From assembly GCA_944470555.2 (NCBI GenBank), contig OX104130.1, positions 57,259,491-57,323,490 of the forward strand: a stretch of 64,000 nt of DNA, in the 5' to 3' direction. The notes below the pieces were generated by a model. The model was given only the letters and a program-made list of their open reading frames with translations. It ran no database searches and was not told the DNA's origin. Source of the stretch: Heterobilharzia americana (lineage: Eukaryota; Platyhelminthes; Trematoda; Strigeidida; Schistosomatidae). The position numbers and the translations under genes were made by a program. Shown here piece after piece: positions 47,013-57,064 of this stretch (position 1 is its first letter; each line of letters begins with the position of its first letter).

Positions 47013-47771
47013 CCAATCACCATCAACGGGAGGGACCTAAAGAAAGTAGTCTCTTTCACCTACCCAAGCAAGACAGCATCGTCTCAAATACAGGCAGTGA
47101 TGGCACAGACACAGATGAGGATGTCAAAGATAGGATGGGAAAGACAGCAAGACTGACATTCCTTCATTAATCTGAAATAATCAATGTGGTGATCTACTGT
47201 AATGCACTTCACTGTACTGTACTGCACTCAGCATAAAGCGTGTGTGAACAAGATCCGAATTCTCAACACTAATGTCAGTCAAGTGACTCAGTGCTTCTCT
47301 ATGTGTTGATTGAGAGAGTTGGCAGGCACGAAAAGCATTTGCAACAAACTACAGAAATGCGTGATCAACAGCTGCAGCCTACTCTCCCTCACTCGATACT
47401 GAAGATGAGATGAGATGGCGAGAATAATAAGAATAAGCAAGGAGGAACTCTGACTGGCTGGCTGGCACCGAACCAACGAAGGAAGAACATATTGCCCAAC
47501 AAATATGCAGAAGGAAGTGGAGATGGATTGGATTGGATTGTATCGGGCATACACTGAGAAGGGCGATTGTGGACATCACATTTTAGGCCAGTCGTCGATT
47601 GGAATGCAAATGGAAACGACGAGTTGGGTGTCTGAGGTGATGGTGACATGGAAGAGATGGAAGGTTGTGGGGAGTCATGGAGTCAGGTTGAATAGACTGC
47701 AGAGAAGAGAGTGAAGTGGAGACGTGATGCTGAAGCCCTATATTCCCCTAGGCACCCAAGGGACAAATAAT
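47013..47771 (+). mobile_element. 3' fragment of the defective family A lineage
   Basis: Plus-strand 0.76-kb fragment starting at the ITINGRDLKKVVSFTY region and running to the tail ACAAATAATAA. It contains TACCCAAGCAAGACAGCATC, a lesion shared with 37.9 kb and 55.96 kb. Possible aged target duplication: TATTCGCTAC (about 47003-47012) and AATTCACTGTC (47772-47782). Confidence 0.75.
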
Positions 47772-47782
47772 AATTCACTGTC

Positions 47783-48815
47783 CATTTCGATAATTCCCCA
47801 CACTAATGCCTGTTTTCTGTGCCATGCATGGTGGATCTATCTGTTGTCTGAGTTCACATCCTTCAGAAGACACTTTATATTCTCCAATTTTGATAATTTT
47901 TTGCTACCGAGGTATGCACCACTTACCATCTAGTCGACAGCTCGCTGATCAAACAAAGAACTGGCTGTGATCATTCTAAGAACAGCATATAATGTAATGT
48001 ACCTGAGAATTGTTTTTGAAAAAGTCTTTCGTATCTATTCTCTGAATTCATCGGATAGAATAGTCCTTGTATAAACGAACTTCCGATTTTGGTACATGAT
48101 GTAGTTGGCCGCGAAGTAGTATATTCTAGACAGGCAAATAAGAAATGGAGATTCATGAGCTTAGAAGAAAACTCCACGAAGACCAGTCATATCCACTTGC
48201 CAAATATCGAAGGGTATCTGAATTTTAGGGTTTGCGGAGATTAACAATGGTTTGTTAATACATAATTATAGTGGAAGCAATAATAATAATAATAATGCAA
48301 ACAGGTGCAGATAGTCTGCAACTTACGATTCTTGGAATATATATTCGATTATTACGTAGGTGTTACTTATTAACAGTAGGTTTATCACAATGAAACTAAT
48401 GGTAATATCCACTGGTTGTGAATGAAGAAGTTATCCATACCACTTTAGTACTAGGTGTGCCCTGTTCCATTCTGTTTACTAGAATTCTAAAATACTAATT
48501 GGTAAACAAACAAGAATTTAGAAATAAAAACAGTGAAAAACACTTTTACCAATGAACTGTACAGTAATGATATTCCTCCACAAAAAAACAAAATGCTCTT
48601 CATTATTTTGGTATTCGCATTTTTCAGTGAATATTAAGCAAATTTATTTTAACTGATGTTTTGCTGTTTGGTGCTAATAGCTTTATCAAGGTTGTGGTGA
48701 ACCGGAATTTACAATATCCAAGCTCATATATGATAGCTTGATAGGAGTTTTTCTAGAAGGATGATTCTGCATTGTCAAACTATTGAGAAAAGATGATGTC
48801 AGTTGAAGGCAGTCG
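47783..48815. other. Intergenic, no recognisable gene
   Basis: AT-rich sequence without motif-bearing frames; includes a short AAT run near 48280-48296. Confidence 0.4.
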
Positions 48816-48985
48816 ATAGGAAGCCCTAGACCTTGGTTTCCTGCCTGTTGGTACTCGTCAGGAAGGTGTATCTGCAACTCCGAAGGGACTGATATTCTCT
48901 GAGATCCTATTGTGTGAGGGCTACTGACACTACCCGGTTGTTCAAACCTTCGTAGGTCAAATGTTTGAACACCACGCCACCTACC
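48816..48985 (-). mobile_element. SINE with hammerhead core, minus copy
   Basis: The body has CCCTCACACAATAGG on the minus strand (about 48906-48920), as at 15040-15060, followed by CAGTCCCTTCGGAGTTGCAG and a hammerhead at 48820-48866. It is joined head to head with a second unit at 48985-49235. Confidence 0.6.
48820..48866 (-). ncRNA. Hammerhead ribozyme, intact core, weak helix I
   Basis: Minus strand CUGACGA (48861-48855), GAAA (48840-48837) and triplet GUC with the predicted cut between 48829 and 48828. Helix II is partial (GUACC with GGCAG). Helix III is CC with GG around AA. The first pair of helix I is a C-U mismatch, so activity may be poor. Confidence 0.6.
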
Positions 48986-49235
48986 GAGGTTTGGGCAACT
49001 TGTTAGTAGCATTAGTCTTCATACAATAAGTGTGGCTTATTGCCTACTGCATAGACGTGTACATAGTTACTGAATGCATTTCGACTTTCTGAAATTCGAA
49101 CGGGTGCCACTCAATGTCGCAGTCGGGCAAGTTAAGATAGCTATTCTGTCCGAGATTGACCTTTTGTTTGACTGGATTAGCTACAGTGACTGGTCACTAG
49201 AGAGCAACCAGTTTCATGTTGTCTAGTCCCCTACT
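48985..49235 (-). mobile_element. tRNA-like SINE unit without clear ribozyme
   Basis: Minus strand A-box-like GAATAGCTATCTTAAC (about 49138-49153) and B-box-like CCCGTTCGAATTTC (about 49094-49107), then a body with the same GTTTGGGCA and GTAGCATTAG run as the unit at 15000-15118. No CUGANGA/GAAA pair is seen. Confidence 0.5.
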
Positions 49236-49254
49236 GCTGACTGAGTTATATTGA

Positions 49255-49440
49255 TCAGTTTGCGATTAGACCACCAATAGCTCAGTAGTAACGTCACTGA
49301 CTGGGTGACACGGATTCGAATCTTAGGGGGGACATCAGTTCCATCGAGGTTGCAGACATGCCTTGCTGATGAATTCCAAGAAGCACGAAACTTAAATCCA
49401 GGGCTTGCTGGTGATTGTCTCCAACAAACTAACAAATATC
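49255..49440 (+). mobile_element. tRNA-derived SINE with hammerhead, plus copy
   Basis: Plus strand A box TAGCTCAGTAGTAACG (49278-49293), B box GGATTCGAATC (49312-49322), spacer, then a hammerhead at 49360-49410. The same order and spacing occurs in the minus-strand copy at 20950-21190. Confidence 0.75.
49360..49410 (+). ncRNA. Hammerhead ribozyme, intact core, weak helix II
   Basis: CUGAUGA (49366-49372), GAAA (49387-49390) and an AUC triplet with the predicted cut after 49398. Helix I is good (GCCUUG with CAGGGC, six pairs including one G-U). Helix II (AUUCC against AGCAC) has mismatches, so activity is doubtful. Confidence 0.65.
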
Positions 49441-49444
49441 GCTC

Positions 49445-50874
49445 TAATTTAGAGTCATATATGATATGTTGTGTACTGAACTAAGATTCCTTGCATCATG
49501 TTTTACTGTATATTCTGGATGTTATTTTCCCATTAATCTGGAAAACGCGATTCGCCTTTTTCAAAAAAATCGTGAAAATAGGATTCACTTTGTTGGAACA
49601 GTTTATGAATAGATTCAAGCATATCTAGGTTAATTAGTCTCGCTAAACAGTGATCATTATTTCTAATCCGCGCTCGATAAAATTGAAGCTTTACAGTCCT
49701 ATTATGTACTGTTTCACGCGAGAATATGTGGAAGTATGTTGTACTGCAGGAATAGATTAATAAGAATTTTAAAGAGGTTTAACACGTAAAGATTGGAGGA
49801 TAATTCCCCTGTGTAGAAAACGCAGATTAAAGATTCGATAATTATATAAGTTATCTATATGCTGTGATAGCGTTATCCGGTTTTTAGTTAATATACACAT
49901 GTTCAAACCAAGTTGAGATTCTATGTTGTTACTTATTACTCGATTCCACTGCTAACCACTAGGTATCATTAATACAAGTTGAGATTTGATGGTTGCTAAG
50001 GCTATTATCATTAAATAACAAAACATCAGTTAAAGTAAAATTTATTTTGTCTTACATTCACTGGTAAATACAAACACTAAAATAATGATCATCATTTACC
50101 CAATGCCTAAATTTTTCACACCAAATCTCAACTTGGTTTAGATATCTATGAAGTGTTCTTATTAACGTCAGTCAGTCAGAGGAATATCAATCCCCTGAAT
50201 TGCGTTATCATGTCACTGTAGCCGAATCAGTGATTAGAAATGTTTCTTGCCACCAAATGTAACATATTCACAAGTAGAGACATAAGTCGAAATCAGATAA
50301 ACATTCTTGCTAGTCGACGCCAAACTATTTTATGCAAATAGTGTCAAACAACAGACCGGATTTTCGCATGAAAGGTATGATTCTCATTTCACAATTGAAA
50401 TAATACAAGCAGTACATCATTAAAAAGCATCTCAACTAAATACTTCTCAGTAAATTCAATCTATGTTATGCGGCAATTTCCCACATTTTCGGCTTTATTC
50501 CACTAACAGTGTGAAAAAAAATAAACCGCTTAAGGTAACGAGTGTTACTCACCTAATGTTTTCATTTAAATCAATTAAAAATCCATAGTTGTAACACATC
50601 TCACTCTGCAGTCTGTACACATCAGCATATACATGTAAGTTGTATGCTATATAATGCACACAGGCCTATTGATGCCCATAACGCATGTGTTAATCGATTT
50701 TTGCCAAAAATATTCCACCATATCGTGGCTTGTAGCCTAACTATACATCAAACAGTATTGGTTAGTTTAAATTGACCACAACTAGGTCTTAACCTAGCCT
50801 AAAATATATATACGGGTGTATAACATAAAAGTGAGGCTAAGTTAGAATTATTTAACCTGTTGAGTTTTTGAACT
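49445..50874. promoter_or_regulatory. Intergenic and upstream region of the NOL4-like gene
   Basis: AT-rich sequence with no large frame. Several short duplicated phrases (for example CCAAGTTGAGAT around 49910 and its complement near 50130) are seen. The promoter of the 50875 gene should be here, but no core element can be placed. Confidence 0.35.
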
Positions 50875-52122
50875 ATGGAGAATCTGAATTCCAAATATAT
50901 ACCACACAAACCACTGCTAGACTTAAACAATTCGATGGACTTTATTGAATGTACACAAAATATTCCAAAAGTAGGAGACAAAAATAATGTCAGCGATAAC
51001 AGCAGCTGGAATTCGGATGTATTGCCAGTTAGTTCTATAAGTTTATATTACCCTATTATAAATTTGTTTACTTTATACAGAAGAAATTCAACAAATGTCC
51101 ACTTAATCCTGTTCATCTCTCACAAAATGATGATATTAGACAGACTGAAACGCAAGACACTAAGGCAATTGTTCAGTTATTACAACATGAATTCTCCAAT
51201 CGCGAAGAAAGCAAGCAGTATTCAGAGAGGGAGATCACCTACAATGTAAGCATTATCAGCATAATTTTCTCCTAGAATATTTTTATCATTATTCGAATTG
51301 TTATTTTCTGTTTCTCCTTCACATTGTAGATACTATTACGCAAACTGGTTGACCAGTATCTGGACAGGACAGTTACCTATTCCCAACAGCCTAAACGTAT
51401 TATTTTCATCTTGAAATCTGTGCTTGAGAGAAATTTCCCCGAGTACACTGATTCATTTCATCGTGAAAGAATATGCACCTACTTGAAAGCGTGTAAACGT
51501 AAGGCAAAGAAAAAAAATGGTGAACCATATGTGAGGATAAAGGCACGTTATCTGAATGTTGGCACGGCATCCAGATTAGCCGAACAGATCTATCTTGAAG
51601 AACATAACTATTTGGTAAATGCAATCTCAGTGAGTAGGCAAATTGTTGATCATTATTTTTTTAGAATATCAATAATAATAATAATAATGGTCGCTCACTA
51701 AACCAGTCAGTAACACCCAGTGATTACTATGAGAATAGGAGACATGAGATTCCAAATTTCAATACATTCTTGAACCAGCACAACCAACGACAAGATCAAA
51801 GTCACCGTCTTGAATTAGCACAAAACAGATCACCTGCAACCTCGCATATACTCAACAATAATGTTATTTTGAAGGGGACCGATAACAGTAATATTCCTAT
51901 AAATTCTTCTGGTGACCCAATTTCTATTTCACGCAATCCCATGTCTCAACAGGTAGGTCAATTATCAATATCTAACTTTTATTTGATGCATAGTATATTA
52001 ATGGACTTGCACTTGCCAAGTTGTGGGAACAAATAGCTCAGTCTCTTCTGTTTATGGCTGATTGTTTAGATGCTGGTCAAGATATGTTTTCAAACAATCA
52101 ACCTTCTAACGGCAAAATATAG
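50875..52122 (+). CDS. NOL4-like protein, five exons, 344 aa
   Basis: Exons: 50875-51027, 51081-51245, 51330-51629, 51665-51952, 51994-52122. Introns are 53, 84, 35 and 41 bp, all GT-AG and all phase 0, and every exon stays open. Exon 1 could also end at 51018 (GTATTG donor). Residues 107-160 (LVDQYLDRTVTYSQQPK, then FPEYTDSFHRERICTYLKAC) match in order and spacing a block I recall from vertebrate nucleolar protein 4 (NOL4/NOL4L): LVDE-LDR-V--SKQPK, then FPEY---ARKRIRTYLK-C. A following TASRLAEQIYLEE and the C-terminal helix YINGLALAKLWEQIAQSLLF also fit that family. The N-terminal NOL4 region is not present, so upstream exons may be missing or the gene is a short form. The basic KACKRKAKKK (157-166) may be a nuclear signal. 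An AAT run encodes NINNNNNNG at the start of exon 4. Function is unknown; nuclear location is inferred. Confidence 0.8.
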
Positions 52123-52834
52123 ACTATTCTTTTCTTTATACTATTTATGCTATAGATATTGTGTATTCCATCATTTCTCTTGCTGTCATCACTAATCCTA
52201 TTCCTGTTTATTACTTAACCTTGTTTCAATGTTGTTCATTTATATAAAAGAGAGTGAATATAACTGTTTAAATGCGAATGGTCTTCGTCAGTAACTTCAC
52301 CATTAATAACAGTATTACAAACAGTGGTTGGAATATTACTCAAATTTGTTGACCCCTTGGTCATTTAGATAATCCGACATTTGCTACAACCACGGTACAA
52401 ACCAATATACACCATTTTGGTATACATTACTGGTGCACTACCAGTTCAAGCAAGTATATTTTGGTGCAGTACTTCGAAACTTTACTTTTGTCGAATAGAA
52501 GAAATGTTTTTTATGATCAATGAAGTGTCATAGTAGATAGCGACTTTGATTTCGGTTCAAATGCATGGTTTTCATGTTAGTGGCTTGTTGCCACTGCGAC
52601 TCAAACGTCGGAGCTTTACACACTAAGTTAGTGGGTTACAACGGCCACCTTTTGTGCGATGGATATCTTTTATTATTTCTCGATATTTTGAGCTTCTTGT
52701 TGATAAGTATATTTGGTCGAATTAGTTAGTCCCTCTTGTCATATGAACTCCTTAAATAGGTACCTTAATATTATCTCAAGTTTAATTTTGGTGTTACCCG
52801 CTTGATGGTGCCTAGCAGCATATCCCAGAACGTC
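52123..52834. other. 3' flank of the NOL4-like gene
   Basis: AT-rich sequence. Near 52590-52670 the minus strand has a weak tRNA-like stretch (GTTGTAACCCACTAAC then CGTTTGAGTC), possibly a further SINE relic. Otherwise nothing is seen. Confidence 0.35.
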
Positions 52835-52995
52835 CATTTCATCCTATTTCGAAATTTTCAACAGCATATACCTACATCCCAGCGAGTGATGATGTTTAGA
52901 CTGAGACTTGAACTCAGCACTCATCACCTCAAATTCCAATAGGCTACTTACTGAGTCATATTCGTCTTCCATAACAATGATCTAATCATTCTTCA
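52835..52995 (-). mobile_element. Decayed tRNA-like/hammerhead SINE
   Basis: Minus strand has GACTCAGTAAGTAGCC (A-box-like), GAGTTCAAGTCTC (B-box-like, about 52905-52917), then CATCACTCGCTGGGATGTAG and a decayed hammerhead: CUGUUGA, AUAGGAUGAAAU and GGACGUUCUGG. The core is changed. Confidence 0.5.
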
Positions 52996-53409
52996 GAAGG
53001 ATATGTCTGATATAAAACGATTTTGTGAGTAAGATTATTCTTTTGGCATTGTATCTGATATATCAGTCATCTTGCGGACATGAATATAGGTATATCGGCT
53101 TCTCAAAATGAAAGGGATACCGACTGAGATAATCATAACTAATATTTTATTTATATTGAACTTTGTCACTCCGAGATATTCTGAGACAAAAGTGTATTCC
53201 GATATGGCAGAAACCATTAAGTATTTCTGAGGTTAGTGGGTATCATAATTAGTGACATTCTTCGAGGTGAATATCCCGGAGTTCTAATGAGAAGCCATGA
53301 CCTCTGTGGTCAACCGGTCGGAAGTGAAGCGAATAATAAGTGAAGACCTTGATCGATAGTCGCGCTTTATCGCGAAATGACGGAAATTGGAAACTGTGGA
53401 CCGCTGAAC

Positions 53410-53560
53410 TGCAACCCAGTGGCTGGATGATTAACGCGTTTGTCTTAAAACTTGAAGGTCCTGAGTTGGATTCGTGGTGAGGTCGTGGGTGCGTTCTGCT
53501 GAAGAGTCCCATGCTGGGACGAAACAACCGTCCAGTGCTCCCAGGTTTTTAATAGTTCTT
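53410..53560 (+). mobile_element. tRNA-derived SINE with hammerhead, plus copy
   Basis: A-box-like GTGGCTGGATGATTAACGCG (53419-53438), B-box-like GGTCCTGAGTTGGATTC (53457-53473), then a hammerhead at 53490-53545. The order is the same as at 49255, but the body is a different subfamily. Confidence 0.7.
53490..53545 (+). ncRNA. Hammerhead ribozyme, intact core
   Basis: CUGAAGA (53499-53505), helix II GUCCC with GGGAC (five pairs around AUGCU), GAAA (53521-53524) and triplet GUC with the predicted cut after 53532. Helix I begins CUG with CAG. Helix III is weak (ACAACCGU), which may limit monomer activity. Confidence 0.7.
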
Positions 53561-54369
53561 CAACTGCCTTCAGTCTGTTATGAATACTACCCGATAAACC
53601 ATTAAGTACCTGAGAAAGTTGTATAAACGTCATTGTAGTCCTATGGATTTATATAAATGCTAATGACTAAAATGTTACGGTTCAATTGGGAGGAAGCGCT
53701 GGAACTTGGTTGTATTCATGTTGGTATCCATCAGTTATATTCGTCTGAAACCTAAGGGAAATTCACGTTTACTCGAAAACCCGAACCTGCATCACTCAGT
53801 GCTGATGCTACAGAATTTCCAACTCAGCTATATACGTCACAATTTACACCTCATAGAACTGGATCACGCGCACAAACGGTCATTCGTCAGTTAACAAAGT
53901 AACTATTAATTCCTAGGTGCTAATTTAAGTGCATTGAAATATCATCAGTATTAGCAATATCATAATTGTAAATTATAAAATCTCATCTAATTGTTTAGTG
54001 GGACGCAAATGGTACACCTAACAGTTGGTAACTTTGCGCCTAATCTGCGGGGATATCGAAGAACATCATGCATGAGTTTGGTGATAGAGAATCACAAGTG
54101 ACGCCAGAGGAATCTGGATGAAAGAAGAATGAGAGTGAAATGTGACCCGATGGCTTGTTAAAAACAGAATGCACTCATGTTTAGTGATAACAGCTTCTGA
54201 TATCGCTAGTTACTACTGCAAAAAATAAACAGCGAACGGTAATCTAGAAATTTTTTAAAAAGGACTGAAAATATGCTACAGACTTTGAATCCGTGATATA
54301 AAGTACTTTCAAATCAAGTAATATTTTCATTTTGATATTCATCATGGATTGACATCAGTTAGAGAACTG

Positions 54370-54495
54370 GTGAAGACCTGAGAGCGAATCGAAGCTGTTT
54401 TGTCCTAGTGGACTCTTCAGCCGTGCGTATCTATCAGCCCGCACCACCAGAGGTCAAACCCAAGGCCTTTACTGGAAAGTTGATTCTCATCTCAG
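54370..54495 (-). mobile_element. Decayed tRNA-like/hammerhead SINE
   Basis: Minus strand GGGTTTGACCTCTGG (B-box-like, about 54445-54459), then CUGAAGA, UCCACUAGGA and CAAAAC, where GAAA has become AAAA. Predicted inactive. Confidence 0.5.
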
Positions 54496-54499
54496 TGCT

Positions 54500-55090
54500 A
54501 TAAGTATTCCAAGTGTATAGCTATCATCCGCCCTTGCAGCTATTATTTGAAGTTATGTAAACAAATTTCTGTTCAGATAAAATTCTCACTTATCAGAAAT
54601 AAGCTTTGATCTTCTAATTAGAATATGGTAAATGATGAGAAATCATTGATGCAGTGGTTTTGATTTTATTTGTTTGAGAAAACATCATGAGTATAGGTGA
54701 TTTTACGATTTCTGGATCTGTGCAACCGGCAGAATCACCATCACAATATAACAGTTGTTCTGTACAGTCACTAAGCATTTTTTGTAGTTTGTTGTACGTT
54801 ATCACACTGGACAGAATTTCAGTCAAGTATATACTAAAAGGAATTTGGTGACTACCACTAAGCTTTGAATTATTGTTGACAAGCTATTGGTTATTTGATG
54901 GTTAGATCAGAACTACCTCATCTTGTATACAAGTATTTGTTTATTCCTATAAAATAATGCTACATCGATGTAGTCAGGTGATCATCAGTTACGTATATTA
55001 ATATTCACTCAGCTTGTGTCGATATTATCAAAGTTCTGATACGAATCTCAGCCAGGTCACTCAGTCTGATATTGAGTAAACTAGATACCA
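54500..55090. other. No recognisable gene
   Basis: AT-rich sequence; the minus frame 54614-54826 has no motif. Confidence 0.4.
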
Positions 55091-56715
55091 ACCTCACCTA
55101 GTTAACCAGTTCACTAGTTACTACCCGGTCCTAAGCCAGAGTACCTTATCAAACTCCTAAAGAAGGGCGACCTAAGTCTTTGCAAGAACTGGCGAGGAAT
55201 CATGCCGCCGTCCACCCAAAGCAAGCAAAATATTAAGCCTCATCATCCTGGAGAGACTAAAGGATGCGCTGGATTCAAAACTACGACGGGAACAGGCTGG
55301 CTGGATTCAGGAAGTACAAATCATGTGTGGATCAGATTGCATCACTACACAACGATGCGCATCACCATAGAACAGAGTATAGAATGACAGTCGACTGGAT
55401 CTTTACCTCATCTTCATCGATTTTGAAAAGACCTTCGACAGCGTCGACCGAGAAGTGATTTGGTAAGCAGCTGCTTCAACACTACGGTTTTGGTGCCACA
55501 AACCTTTTCCAACCTCATTCAACAGCTACATGACGACACCACATGCCGAGTGATTCACAATGGAAAGCCCAGTGACGCCTTTGAAGTGAAGTGAAGACAG
55601 GGGATAGGAGTAAGACAAGGCTGCCTACTATGACCGGTGATCTTTCCGGTTGTGGTGGACTGTCATGCAGCAAACCGTGAGAAGGGAGAAGACGGGCACA
55701 GGCTGGCTGAAATGATGAAAAGACCTTAGAAGATTTGGATTTCGCCAGCCATGATGATTCTTTTCTGTTGTCTCGTGGCACAAACTTGAAGATCTACAGG
55801 CGAAAACCAAGAAGTTGATAGGAGCGGTAGGGCAGTGAAGATGGGACACTATTGAAGTGAAGGTAGAGAAGACAGAGGTGATGAAGATACCCAACCAGCA
55901 ACAGCATCAACAACAAGCACCAGCCACCATCAGTGGGAGGAATCTGAAGGAGGTAGTCTCTTTCACCTACCCAAGCAACACAGCATCGTCTCAAATACAG
56001 GCAGTGACGGCACAGGTACAGATGAGGATGTCAAATCCAGGATGGGAAAGACAGCAAGACTGTCCTTCCTTCATTAATCTCAAATAATCAGTATGGAGAT
56101 CTACTGCACTGCACTGCACCCAGCATAAAGCGTGTGTGAACAAGATCCGGATTTTCAACACTAATGTCAGTCAAGTGACTCAGTACTTCTCTATGTGATG
56201 GTTGAGAGAGTTGGTGGCACGTTACGAAAAGCATTTGGAACAAACTACAGAAATGCGTGATCAACAGCTTCTGCGTACACTCCGTCACTCGATACTGAAG
56301 ATGAGATGAGATGGCGAGAATAATAAGAATAAGCAAGGAGGAACTCTGACTGACTGACTGACTGACTGACTGACTGACTGACTGGCTGACTGGCTGGCTG
56401 GCACCGAACCAACGAAGGAAGAACATATTGCCCAACAAATATGCAGAAGGAAGTGGAGATGGATTGGACATATCCTGAGAAGACCAGTTGTGGACATCAC
56501 GTTTTAGGCCAAGTCGTCGATTGGAATGCAAAGGGGAAACGATAAGTTTGGTGTCGGAGGTGATGGTGACATGGAGGAGATGGTGTTTGTAAGAAATGGA
56601 TGGTTGTGGGGAGTCGTGGAGTCAGGTTGAATAGACTGCAGAGAAGAGAGTGAAATGGAGACGTGATGCTGAAACCTTATATTCCACTAGGAACCCAAGG
56701 GATTAATAATAATAA
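55091..56715 (+). mobile_element. Internally deleted family A copy with 5' end retained
   Basis: Begins with the family A 5' leader (ACCTCACCTAGTTAACCAG, through GTTACTACCCGGTCCTAAGCC near 55135), then jumps directly into the RT (CTAAAGAAGGGCGACCTAAG near 55157). The whole endonuclease is missing. It continues through an FIDFEKTFDSVDRE-like region (55415-55455), an NGKPSDAFEVK-like region near 55560, the shared TACCCAAGCAACACAGCATC lesion (55970-55989), an expanded ACTG run (56345-56400), and ends in an AATAATAA tail near 56705. Deleted but with both element ends present, it has the form of a non-autonomous LINE derivative. Confidence 0.8.
56345..56400 (+). repeat. Expanded ACTG/GCTG tandem repeat inside a LINE copy
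   Basis: About nine ACTG units followed by GCTG units. The same site has about three units at 38275-38295 and one or two at 47451-47465, so the tract varies between copies. Confidence 0.85.
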
Positions 56716-56789
56716 CAGTAATAATAGTGTGTACAATATTTAGAAAGTCAGCTATTGTTTCACACTAGTTTATAAAGCTCTCAAATGTC

Positions 56790-57060
56790 GTCTATTCGAT
56801 TGCTAGCACAAGAACCCAGAACTCGCGCTCTGTCCTATTCAGGACTGAATGTACCTGCACCCAAGTGAGTGACGGGGAGGTACGTTCGGCCGACGAGTCC
56901 CAGATGGGACGAAACGTGGGTCTTGGATTCTTCTGCTAATCACCAAACAGACTACAATGTAATGTATATCCAGGCAATATCGAGGCATTCGCATAGGTAC
57001 CCATCTCCCGGAAGAGGTCCAGTAATTGGACCCAGTTTAGCAACGGAAAATCACAAGTTT
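56790..57060. mobile_element. Head-to-head SINE units with hammerhead relics
   Basis: Minus-side relic at 56830-56880 (TCCTGAATAGGACAGAGCGCG, no CUGANGA). Plus-side hammerhead at 56890-56940 has CCGACGA in place of CUGANGA, helix II GUCCC with GGGAC, intact GAAAC and a GUC triplet. The downstream CAATATCGAGGCATTCGCAT matches, inverted, the unit at 40285-40310, so both loci carry the same paired form. Confidence 0.6.
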
Positions 57061-57064
57061 TAAT

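Noticed and set aside
49278..49322. A and B boxes resembling a tRNA gene
   Set aside because: No acceptor stem or proper anticodon arm can be folded, and a hammerhead follows at fixed spacing; it is a SINE promoter, not a functional tRNA.
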